The position numbers and the translations under genes are program-made. The notes under the pieces are model-generated. The model was not told where the DNA came from. It worked only from the letters and a program-made list of their open reading frames with translations, and did not search any database. From the NCBI GenBank assembly GCA_019118425.1, contig DWYZ01000207.1, positions 1-37,902 on the forward strand: a DNA stretch of 37,902 nt, written 5' to 3'. Positions within the stretch are counted from its first letter, which is position 1, and the number at the start of each line of letters is the position of its first letter. This document shows, in pieces, positions 14,931 through 22,157 of this stretch. The stretch comes from Candidatus Blautia faecavium (GTDB lineage: Bacteria; Bacillota; Clostridia; Lachnospirales; Lachnospiraceae).

Positions 14931-16163
14931 TTATTTCTCCTTTTCTATGTCTGCAGCGGATTCTCTGTTTCTTTCCATTCTGGCCTTTTCTCTTAAAAAT
15001 CCAGTTCTTTCATATCCTATGGAACGATTCCGCCCGCTGCTCTTGGCACAATAAAGCGCCTCGTCCGCCTTTCTGAGAAGAGTACGGTATTCCTCCTCGG
15101 TGTCCATGCTGCCTTCCGCAAATCCCACACTGACTGTAACATAGCTTTTTGGATTCGCCGCTTTTAATCTTAACCCTTCTACGCACCTGCGCAGCTCTTC
15201 AGCAAACAGCCCGCCTTCTTCCTTAGGATCAAGAAACATATAGAGGAATTCTTCCCCTCCGAAGCGAAACAAAATACCTCCCCCCCTTAAATTTTTCATC
15301 GCCAAGGCTACTTTTTGGAGGCATTCGTCACCTGCCGTATGTCCGTAAACATCATTATACTGTTTAAAAAAGTCTATATCGATCATAAAGGCGGCTGCCC
15401 TTTGTTTTTTATTGGATCGGAACAATTGCTCCGTCCACTCCATGAGATAATTTCTGTTCCACAGACCCGTAAGGGCATCGTGCCTGGCCATATAACTTAG
15501 TTTTTCGCTCTGGGCAAGGATCTCTTTGTTTTTCAGCTCCATATCCAGATAATAGAGGAATTCCTGCCGCATATTGCTGTAGCGGTACAGACTGATAAAC
15601 ATGGCGACCAGGGTGATCCCGATCGTATTTACTGTCTTTCCGTAATTATCAGCCATCCCCTGCTGGGCAGTCCAGGAAAACCCTTTCAGAAGAAAAGCCT
15701 GGCAGAATATAAACAACGGAACGGATGCCTGGGGCTTCATATAAATCAGGCCAGCCACATAGATAGCGGAGGTCATATAGATACTTAAATTATCCGAAAC
15801 CCTCTGATCGTAAATCGTCATACATACCGACCACAGAATGAGTACACAGCCGAAAGCTGTGTACAGATTCAAACACATTTTATTATAAGACACTTTTTTT
15901 CCCACAGACAGCATGCAGCCAAAACCAATGGCTGCTATACAGGCCGCTGAGATCGCTATGTACAAGCACATGTAAACCCGGCTGGCCTGTGTATCCAGGC
16001 GGAAATCTGTATAATACAATGCATATAAAATATTATACACCTGAAACAAAAGGACAAAAATAACCGCTGCCCAGAAATACTTTTCTAATTTTTTCTTCGT
16101 ATGCGCATGGAAAAGCTTCTCCTGCTCTTCTGTCATACCTGTTCTTTTTTCTTTTGCTCTCAT
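14931..16163 (-). CDS. Membrane-bound diguanylate cyclase (GGDEF protein)
   Basis: Makes cyclic di-GMP from two GTP. The 410-residue protein has about six hydrophobic segments in residues 28-195 and a C-terminal GGDEF domain starting HDALTGLWNRNYL; the active loop is RFGGEEF (302-306) with IDIDFFKQYNDVYGH before it. The inhibitory RxxD site usually five residues before the loop is not present (LRGGGILF), so product feedback is probably lacking. It is the first gene of the EIIC-HD operon. Start is either MRAKEK or the Met ten codons on; neither has a clear ribosome binding site. Confidence 0.88.
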   Translation of the reverse strand: MRAKEKRTGMTEEQEKLFHAHTKKKLEKYFWAAVIFVLLFQVYNILYALYYTDFRLDTQASRVYMCLYIAISAACIAAIGFGCMLSVGKKVSYNKMCLNLYTAFGCVLILWSVCMTIYDQRVSDNLSIYMTSAIYVAGLIYMKPQASVPLFIFCQAFLLKGFSWTAQQGMADNYGKTVNTIGITLVAMFISLYRYSNMRQEFLYYLDMELKNKEILAQSEKLSYMARHDALTGLWNRNYLMEWTEQLFRSNKKQRAAAFMIDIDFFKQYNDVYGHTAGDECLQKVALAMKNLRGGGILFRFGGEEFLYMFLDPKEEGGLFAEELRRCVEGLRLKAANPKSYVTVSVGFAEGSMDTEEEYRTLLRKADEALYCAKSSGRNRSIGYERTGFLREKARMERNRESAADIEKEK

Positions 16164-16252
16164 CGTCCCGTACCTGAACCCATGATTTTTTGGAATACTT
16201 TACCATTTTACCACAGTTTTTCTCTGCTATCCACTTTTTTTTCCAAAAAATA

Positions 16253-16287
16253 AGGCAGGAATACTAGAATCTCCAGTGTTCCTGCCT
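16253..16287 (-). terminator. Terminator of the DUF3737 gene
   Basis: AGGCAGGAATAC (16253-16264) pairs with GTGTTCCTGCCT (16276-16287), one mismatch. Read on the minus strand it is followed by TTATTTTTT. The cyclase promoter region lies just beyond and holds an extended -10-like TGGTAAAAT. Confidence 0.75.
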
Positions 16288-16295
16288 CTCTTTAC

Positions 16296-17159
16296 TTATG
16301 CGCAGTCTGCTTTCTTATTTTTTTGGTCCTGGATTTTTATCTGTCCCTTTGCTTCCGGAATATCCCGGATCACTTCCCCTACGGCGGGAACCACAATGCA
16401 GCCGGACAAAGGATTTTTAATGCTGAAGATCGGGGCAGTAAGAACAGCCTCCACCTGCGACCGCTCAAAAGCCAGGTCTATATCCAGCATTTCGCAGTTA
16501 ATCAGCTTAAGCCCTTTGCAGTAGCACAGAGGCTGGGTTCCTATGATCCTGCAGTTTTCAAAGGTAACGTTTTCACAGTACCATGCCAGATACTCTCCTT
16601 TTACCACGCTGTCCTTGACCACCACATTCTTAGCGTGCCAGAATGCGTCTTTGGTGTCGAATACACAGTTTTCAAATACGGAATCTTCGATATACTGGAA
16701 GGAATATTTGCCCTTCATCTGTACATTGGAAAAATGAAGATTCCTGGAACGCATCATAAAATATTCGCTCTCGGCTGTACAGTCTTCCATCTCCACATCC
16801 TGTACGGACCAGCCAAACTCAGGAGAAACGATATCGCAGTCTTTCATCTTTACTGCGCTGCATTCTCTGAGCGCCTTGATCCCATGAAGCTTAGTGTTCT
16901 TAATCTCAATGTGATCCGAATACCAAAGGGCCGCCCTGCATAGCTCCGTCATCCGGGAAGCGCTGATCTTAAGGCCATGGTCATGCCAGAATGGATAACG
17001 CAGATTAAAAAAGCAGCCTGCTACCTGTACATCCGTACATTCCTTAAAAGCGCTCTCTCCGTCCGCCGGCCCATCAAAATAGCAATTCTTTACAAAAATA
17101 TCTTTACTGCCATAAAGGGCACGTTCTTCGTCAAAAGTCTGATTTTGTATGATCGTCAT
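16296..17159 (-). CDS. DUF3737 family protein, predicted right-handed beta-helix
   Basis: The 287-residue protein starts MTIIQNQTFDEERALYGSKD, the family's usual opening, and consists of short repeating strands with regular Cys/Asn/Phe turns (NCYFDG, DCDIVSP, NCVFDTKDAFW, NCRIIGT). Such repeats fold as a parallel beta-helix related to pectate-lyase-like and pentapeptide proteins. There is no signal peptide. Function is unknown. The family is often next to LysR-type regulators; none is adjacent here, although a LysR-like site precedes the promoter. GGGAGG is well placed before the ATG. Confidence 0.85.
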   Translation of the reverse strand: MTIIQNQTFDEERALYGSKDIFVKNCYFDGPADGESAFKECTDVQVAGCFFNLRYPFWHDHGLKISASRMTELCRAALWYSDHIEIKNTKLHGIKALRECSAVKMKDCDIVSPEFGWSVQDVEMEDCTAESEYFMMRSRNLHFSNVQMKGKYSFQYIEDSVFENCVFDTKDAFWHAKNVVVKDSVVKGEYLAWYCENVTFENCRIIGTQPLCYCKGLKLINCEMLDIDLAFERSQVEAVLTAPIFSIKNPLSGCIVVPAVGEVIRDIPEAKGQIKIQDQKNKKADCA

Positions 17160-17210
17160 AAACTCATCCTCCCTGTGTCAAACAGATTTCCTGTCTCTTG
17201 TTCTACGACA

Positions 17211-17239
17211 AGTATAACGCTCTTTTTTCATTATGGCAA
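17211..17239 (-). promoter_or_regulatory. Promoter of the DUF3737 gene
   Basis: TTGCCA (17234-17239) and TATACT (17211-17216) on the minus strand, 17 bases apart; transcription start expected near 17204. Confidence 0.65.
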
Positions 17240-17262
17240 ATACCTATTGTCTATGTAAAGCA

Positions 17263-17277
17263 ATAACTTTTTGTTAT
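17263..17277 (-). promoter_or_regulatory. LysR-type operator candidate upstream of DUF3737
   Basis: A perfect palindrome ATAACTTTTTGTTAT fits the T-N11-A rule for LysR recognition sites. Its centre is about 66 bases before the predicted start, the classical position of the LysR recognition site. Confidence 0.5.
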
Positions 17278-17310
17278 AGTTACCGGACCAGCCCTTGTTT
17301 CTGTCCGATA

Positions 17311-18339
17311 CTACTGCCAAATCCAGCACAAGCCGTTATAAAAATATTCCATTGCATATTCCCCACTGTGAGTGCCGCCTTCCTGTTCCAGGAAATATAG
17401 GTTTCCATCCTGCTCATTATTTCCATAACGGAACGTACCGTCCTCTACATCCGCCATTGCCTGGATCTGGCTTTTAAAAGCGGAATAGGCAAAATCATCT
17501 GTTCCCGATGCGGCAAAAATAAAGAAATCATTCCACTTATGGCCGGAATCCCTCACCATAGACGCCATATATTCTCCATCCGTAGTCAGACTGCCGCTGG
17601 AAGGCATAAAATAACGGAAATAATCCAGACAATACTGGAACGTCCTCCAGGTAGCCACAGAGCCCATTGAAAATCCGCAGAAAGCCCGGTGATCCCTGGA
17701 CGCCTGTATTCCCTCCGGCGTTGTGTCCTCTGCATAAGTACTGTAGGTTCCCTCCACAGCAGGTATCAGATCATGGATCAGCTCATTATGATAATTTTCT
17801 GTAAGCGTAAGGGCCAATGAATAATCCGAACTGTCCGTCTCACTCTCATTGTTATAAGTAGGACAGACTACGATCATTGGCTGGATCCGCCCGTCTGCGA
17901 TCCCATGGTCCAGAACATTTTTAAAAACATTGGGCTGCTCTGGCGTCCCCAGATAAGTGGTCTCATCACTCCACCCTCCGTGCATGAGATAAAACACATT
18001 ATAGGAAACATCCTCTGAATATCCATAAGGCAGATAGACAATGGCCCTTTTATGAAGGACCTGGCTCTCCTCATCATAGGTCATGGATTCATATGTGTCG
18101 TAGGAAAGCTCTGTCAGCGTTCCCGGCTGATCCGATTCGGAAAAATATTCTTCCGGTATCAGCTCCAGCCGATCAGGAAGAGACGCTCTTGTAATTCCTT
18201 CATTTTCCGGCATACTGTCCTCCTCTTCTGCTGTTTCCAGGGTATCCTCGCCGGCATGAACCGTTAATCCCTGGGTAAATACCAGCATTCCTGCCAGCAT
18301 AAAAGTTAATATCCCTGCTCCTTTTCTTTTTTTCATCAT
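17311..18339 (-). CDS. Secreted esterase, feruloyl/acetyl xylan esterase-like (CE1 family)
   Basis: The 342-residue protein has a signal peptide (MMKKRKGAGILTFMLAGMLV... ending VHA) and an acidic linker. The alpha/beta-hydrolase domain contains YLPYGYSEDVSYNVFYLMHG, the nucleophile elbow GFSMGS, and a late GGTHSGEY with the probable catalytic His. This fits the Esterase D/CE1 group, which removes feruloyl or acetyl groups from plant xylan. AACCGGAGGTGATAAA before ATGATG is an almost perfect ribosome binding site, so expression is probably high when transcribed. TATAAT occurs about 25 bases upstream with a weak -35. Confidence 0.85.
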   Translation of the reverse strand: MMKKRKGAGILTFMLAGMLVFTQGLTVHAGEDTLETAEEEDSMPENEGITRASLPDRLELIPEEYFSESDQPGTLTELSYDTYESMTYDEESQVLHKRAIVYLPYGYSEDVSYNVFYLMHGGWSDETTYLGTPEQPNVFKNVLDHGIADGRIQPMIVVCPTYNNESETDSSDYSLALTLTENYHNELIHDLIPAVEGTYSTYAEDTTPEGIQASRDHRAFCGFSMGSVATWRTFQYCLDYFRYFMPSSGSLTTDGEYMASMVRDSGHKWNDFFIFAASGTDDFAYSAFKSQIQAMADVEDGTFRYGNNEQDGNLYFLEQEGGTHSGEYAMEYFYNGLCWIWQ

Positions 18340-18433
18340 TTTATCACCTCCGGTTTTTTCGATTATAAAGCAGGGAAACAGAGGAAAGAAGTCTCCTTTA
18401 GTTAAGGGCTGTATACCGGAAGGTTTAAACTAA

Positions 18434-18473
18434 AAAAGGCGCAGATGTCTTTTCTTAAGAATCTGCACCTTTT
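18434..18473 (-). terminator. Terminator of leuS
   Basis: AAAAGGCGCAGAT (18434-18446) pairs with ATCTGCACCTTTT (18461-18473) with one mismatch. On the minus strand the stem runs into TTTTTTAG. Confidence 0.8.
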
Positions 18474-18479
18474 CAAAAC

Positions 18480-20894
18480 TTATTTCATAACAATGTTAAT
18501 AATCTTCTTGGGAACGTAAATTTCCTTGATCACATTTCCTGTCAGTTTATCCGCAATAGCTTCCTTGCCTTTTTCAATGGCTTCTTCCTTGCTGATCTCC
18601 GCAGGAATGCTGATGACTGCTCTGGTCTTGCCGTTGATCTGGACTGGGATTTCAATTTCATCATCCTTCATTGCATCCTCGTCATGAGCCGGCCACTGGG
18701 CATGGAATACAGAATCCTCATGGCCAAGTCTCTCCCACAGTTCCTCCGCAATGTGAGGTGCAAATGGGGCCAAAAGAATCACTGCCGTCTCGATGGTTTC
18801 TTTATCCATTCCGCCTTCTTTCTTGGCAATATCGATCATCTTATTGTTATATTCCATGAAACCGGAGATAACCGTATTCAGGCTGAAGGAATCCAATCTC
18901 TGTGAAATATCATAAACCATCTTGTGACGGATCTTTATCATTTCCTTTGTAGCAGGCACGTCTCTTTCGATACTGTCAAGGGCAAGTCCCCAGAATCTCT
19001 TCAGGAAACGGGAAACACCATCAATCCCACGGTCATCCCACTCTGCGTCCAGTTCCGGCGGCCCTACAAAAAGCTCGTACATTCTAAGGGAATCACAGCC
19101 ATAATCTCTTACAAGGTCATCCGGTGAAACTACGTTGCCCTTGGATTTACTCATCTTAATTCCGTTCTTTCCAGTAATCATACCCTGGTTAAAGAGCTTC
19201 GTAAAAGGCTCGTCGAAATCGATCGCGCCGATATCATACAGGAACTTGGTATAAAATCTGGAGTACAGAAGGTGCAGCACCGCATGCTCCACACCACCGA
19301 TGTACATATCCACCGGAAGGTATTTGTCTGCCTTTTCTTTTGATACCAGTTCTTTATCGTTTTTATTGTCCACATAGCGAAGGAAGTACCAGGAAGAACC
19401 TGCCCACTGAGGCATGGTATTCGTTTCTCTCTTTGCAGGACCTCCACAGCATGGGCAGGTGGTATTTACCCACTCGTCAATGGCAGCTAGAGGAGACTCC
19501 CCTGTTCCGGTAGGCTGATAGCTTTCTACCTCTGGAAGAGTCAGCGGAAGCTGGTCTTCCGGAACTGGAACCGCCCCGCACTTAGGACAGTGTACAATAG
19601 GAATCGGCTCGCCCCAGTAACGCTGACGGGAGAATACCCAGTCGCGCAGTTTATAGTTGACAGTCTTACGGCCAATCCCCATTTTTTCGATCATAAGAGG
19701 AGCTTCTTTTTTCAGGACCGCGGACTCCATTCCATTCCACTCCCCGGAATTGATCATGGTTCCGGAAGCCTCTGTGTAAGCCTCTGTCATATTCTCAATC
19801 TCTTTTCCATCTTTGGCGATTACCTGGACGATGGGAATATCAAACTTCTTCGCAAATTCAAAGTCACGGTCGTCATGGGCAGGTACGCACATGATCGCGC
19901 CTGTTCCATAATCCGCAAGCACATAGTCAGAAAGCCAGATTGGGATCTTTTTCTGATTCAACGGGTTGATGGCATAGCTGCCAGTAAATACGCCTGTTTT
20001 TTCTTTGTCCTGAAGACGGTCTACGTTGGATTTCATGGAAGAATCATAAATATATTTTTCTACCGCCTCTTTCGTTTCCGGAGTGGCCAGACTTGCTGCC
20101 AGAGCATGTTCCGGTGCCAGCACCATAAAGGTAGCTCCATGAAGGGTGTCCGGTCTTGTGGTGTAGACAGTGATCTTTTCTTCTCTTCCGTTGATAGGAA
20201 ATTCCACCTCTGCGCCGTAAGATTTTCCAATCCAGTCTGTCTGCATCTTTTTCACCTTTTCCGGCCAGTCAAGCTTATCCAGATCATTTAAAAGCCGGTC
20301 TGCATACTTGGTGATCCTAAGCATCCACTGACGAAGATTCTTTTTCGTAACCGGAGCTCCGCAGCGCTCGCAGCAGCCGTTTACTACTTCTTCATTTGCC
20401 AGGCCAGTCTTACAGGAAGGGCACCAGTTAATAGGAAATTCCTTTTCATAGGCAAGTCCTTCTTTAAACATCTTAACAAAGATCCACTGAGTCCACTTGT
20501 AAAAGTTAGGATCTGTGGTGTTTACTTCCATATCCCAGTCATAGATGGCCGCGATATCATTGATCTGTTTTTTAATGTTCTTAATATTTTCCGCAGTGGA
20601 GACAGCCGGATGGACTCCCATCTTAATGGCATAATTTTCTGCCGGAAGGCCGAAGGCATCCCAACCCATGGGATGGATCAGATAATATCCCTGCAGCATT
20701 TTATAACGGCTCCATACATCGGAGATCACATAGCCTCTCCAATGTCCTACATGAAGTCCGTTTCCGGATGGATATGGAAACATATCCAGACAGTAATATT
20801 TCGGTTTTTTTCCATCGTTTACGTTTACGGGATTTTTTTCCCAGTTCGCGCGCCATTTCGCTTCGATCGCCTTATGATTATAAGGTGCGCTCAT
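18480..20894 (-). CDS. leuS: Leucyl-tRNA synthetase
   Basis: Charges tRNA-Leu. The 804-residue length fits bacterial LeuRS. Visible are the class I HIGH motif as HVGH (residues 48-51) after PYPSGNGL, a zinc-binding CPSCKTGLANEE...CCERCG segment, the editing domain with TTRPDTLHGATF, tryptophan-rich WAGSSWYFLRYVD, and the KMSKS loop (KMSKSKGNVVSPDD). AACAGGAGGAATGAATC sets the start. The leader contains a decayed T-box and terminator behind its own promoter, so classical tRNA-Leu control seems to have been lost. Confidence 0.97.
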   Translation of the reverse strand: MSAPYNHKAIEAKWRANWEKNPVNVNDGKKPKYYCLDMFPYPSGNGLHVGHWRGYVISDVWSRYKMLQGYYLIHPMGWDAFGLPAENYAIKMGVHPAVSTAENIKNIKKQINDIAAIYDWDMEVNTTDPNFYKWTQWIFVKMFKEGLAYEKEFPINWCPSCKTGLANEEVVNGCCERCGAPVTKKNLRQWMLRITKYADRLLNDLDKLDWPEKVKKMQTDWIGKSYGAEVEFPINGREEKITVYTTRPDTLHGATFMVLAPEHALAASLATPETKEAVEKYIYDSSMKSNVDRLQDKEKTGVFTGSYAINPLNQKKIPIWLSDYVLADYGTGAIMCVPAHDDRDFEFAKKFDIPIVQVIAKDGKEIENMTEAYTEASGTMINSGEWNGMESAVLKKEAPLMIEKMGIGRKTVNYKLRDWVFSRQRYWGEPIPIVHCPKCGAVPVPEDQLPLTLPEVESYQPTGTGESPLAAIDEWVNTTCPCCGGPAKRETNTMPQWAGSSWYFLRYVDNKNDKELVSKEKADKYLPVDMYIGGVEHAVLHLLYSRFYTKFLYDIGAIDFDEPFTKLFNQGMITGKNGIKMSKSKGNVVSPDDLVRDYGCDSLRMYELFVGPPELDAEWDDRGIDGVSRFLKRFWGLALDSIERDVPATKEMIKIRHKMVYDISQRLDSFSLNTVISGFMEYNNKMIDIAKKEGGMDKETIETAVILLAPFAPHIAEELWERLGHEDSVFHAQWPAHDEDAMKDDEIEIPVQINGKTRAVISIPAEISKEEAIEKGKEAIADKLTGNVIKEIYVPKKIINIVMK

Positions 20895-20984
20895 GATTCA
20901 TTCCTCCTGTTCATATAATGGGATCTGTTCTGTGGGATACACTGTTTACATGGCAGCCGCCTTGCCCGATCCCTCCAGAATAGG

Positions 20985-21016
20985 AAAAACCTCCCGTCTC
21001 AGCTAGAGACGGAAGG
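20985..21016 (-). terminator. Leader terminator upstream of leuS (T-box expression platform)
   Basis: On the minus strand CCTTCCGTCTC, loop TAGCT, GAGACGGGAGG and TTTTT. The 11-base stem contains one G-U pair. It sits just after the T-box sequence, the normal place for the T-box terminator. Confidence 0.8.
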
Positions 21017-21023
21017 CAATATT

Positions 21024-21040
21024 CCGCGGTACCTCTGACA
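21024..21040 (-). promoter_or_regulatory. T-box element remnant upstream of leuS
   Basis: The minus strand reads TGTCAGAGGTACCGCGG. The usual element in this group is TCAGAGTGGTACCGCGG, so two bases are missing exactly at the UGGN bulge that pairs with the tRNA acceptor end. No Stem I or specifier loop fits between this element and the promoter, which leaves only about seven transcribed bases before it. Confidence 0.7.
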
Positions 21041-21053
21041 TAATTCGTTTTTT

Positions 21054-21082
21054 ATTCTAACCAGTGGCATTCCTTTTGTCAA
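21054..21082 (-). promoter_or_regulatory. Promoter of leuS
   Basis: TTGACA (21077-21082) and TAGAAT (21054-21059) on the minus strand, 17-base spacer. It begins nine bases after the pflA stop codon, so leuS is independent of the pfl genes. Confidence 0.8.
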
Positions 21083-21091
21083 GGAAAACCT

Positions 21092-21853
21092 CTATTTTTT
21101 CTGCCTTTTCTCTTTAATTCCTTCCAGAATGATCCTTCTGGCTTCCTTTGCTTTGGAGGCATCCATACTTTCCACCCCTTCGAGCGGGTAAGGTATGCCG
21201 AGACGTTCATATTTTGTCTTTCCCATAGTGTGGTACGGAAGTACCTCAAGTCCTTTCAGATTATAAAATCCTCCGATGAGATGTCCCAGTTCCCGAAGCT
21301 CCTTTTCTCCGTCCGTGATCCCCGGCACTACTACATGGCGTATAATCAAAGGTATCCCCGCCTCTTCCAGGGCCTTTCCAAAGGCTAGAACCGGATCCAT
21401 TTTCTGCCCTGTTAATTTTACATGCTCTTCTCTGTCGCTGTGTTTTAAGTCTAAAAGCACAAGATCCAGATTTTCAAACAGAGGAAGAAATTCTTTCTGT
21501 CTCTCCCGGCGGTACACGATCCCTGAAGTATCCAGACAGGTATGGATTCCTCTTTGTTTTGCTTGTTTAAACAGCTCTGTAAGAAAAGGAAGCTGCACCA
21601 ATGGCTCTCCGCCTGTAGCCGTGATCCCGCCGCTCCGGTAAAAGGTCTTATTCCTTTCATACTCTGTCAGTATCTCTTGTACAGTCATCAAATTCCCCCC
21701 ATCGAAAGACCAGGTATCCGGATTATGGCAATAAAGACAGCGCATGGGACATCCTTGAAAAAATACCACAAAACGAACTCCGGGACCGTCAACGGTCCCG
21801 AAGCTCTCTGTGGAATGGATCCGGCCTTTTACCGAACTGCATTCCCTGTCCAT
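21092..21853 (-). CDS. pflA: Pyruvate formate-lyase activating enzyme
   Basis: A radical SAM enzyme that abstracts hydrogen from the PFL glycine to make the glycyl radical. The 253-residue protein has the cluster motif Cys35-x3-Cys39-x2-Cys42 (GCPMRCLYCHNPDTW), the GTVDGPGVRFVVFFQGC opening and ITATGGEPL. I chose the Met at 21851-21853 because AAGGAATGTAAGGAT precedes it and it lies four bases after the upstream stop; an earlier in-frame ATG at 21895 would overlap the previous gene by 38 bases. Here its substrate glycine is on the separate small subunit encoded immediately upstream. Confidence 0.93.
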   Translation of the reverse strand: MDRECSSVKGRIHSTESFGTVDGPGVRFVVFFQGCPMRCLYCHNPDTWSFDGGNLMTVQEILTEYERNKTFYRSGGITATGGEPLVQLPFLTELFKQAKQRGIHTCLDTSGIVYRRERQKEFLPLFENLDLVLLDLKHSDREEHVKLTGQKMDPVLAFGKALEEAGIPLIIRHVVVPGITDGEKELRELGHLIGGFYNLKGLEVLPYHTMGKTKYERLGIPYPLEGVESMDASKAKEARRIILEGIKEKRQKK

Positions 21854-21857
21854 ATCC

Positions 21858-22100
21858 TTACATTCCTTCATGGAAGGTTCTGGAAATAACCTCATCCTGC
21901 TGTTCTTTCGTCAGCTTGTTAAAGTTTACCGCGTATCCGGATACGCGGACTGTAAGCTGAGGATATTTTTCCGGATGTGCCTGCGCGTCTAAAAGAGTCT
22001 CTTTTGTAAAGACATTGACATTTAAATGATGTCCGCCTTTTTCCGCATATCCGTCTAATAAATTTACTAAGTTGTCGATCTGTGCGTCACTGATATTCAT
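21858..22100 (-). CDS. Separate glycyl-radical subunit of pyruvate formate-lyase (GrcA-like)
   Basis: The 80-residue protein corresponds to the C-terminal radical domain of [23 protein letters not shown], then [18 protein letters not shown] with the radical glycine at residue 55, and ISRTFHEGM at the end. The matching E. coli PflB segment is its last 80 or so residues (Gly734). It has its own ribosome binding site (AATAGGAGGAAAACAAT) and lies 57 bases after the large subunit. Because the large subunit here lacks this domain, it must supply the radical in trans. It is shorter than E. coli GrcA (127 residues) because it has no extra N-terminal part. Confidence 0.85.
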   Translation of the reverse strand: MNISDAQIDNLVNLLDGYAEKGGHHLNVNVFTKETLLDAQAHPEKYPQLTVRVSGYAVNFNKLTKEQQDEVISRTFHEGM

Positions 22101-22157
22101 ATTGTTTTCCTCCTATTAATTCTTTTTATCAGCTGCTAAAATAACAGCTATAATCTT

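Noticed and set aside
19590-20291. 233-codon plus-strand frame opposite leuS
   Set aside because: Antisense shadow of a certain gene; composition rich in Phe/His/Cys with no family resemblance.
22101-22157. Sequencing frameshift splitting pflB
   Set aside because: A 57-base gap with stop codons, a strong ribosome binding site for the small gene and a unique acidic tail on the large gene argue for two real genes.
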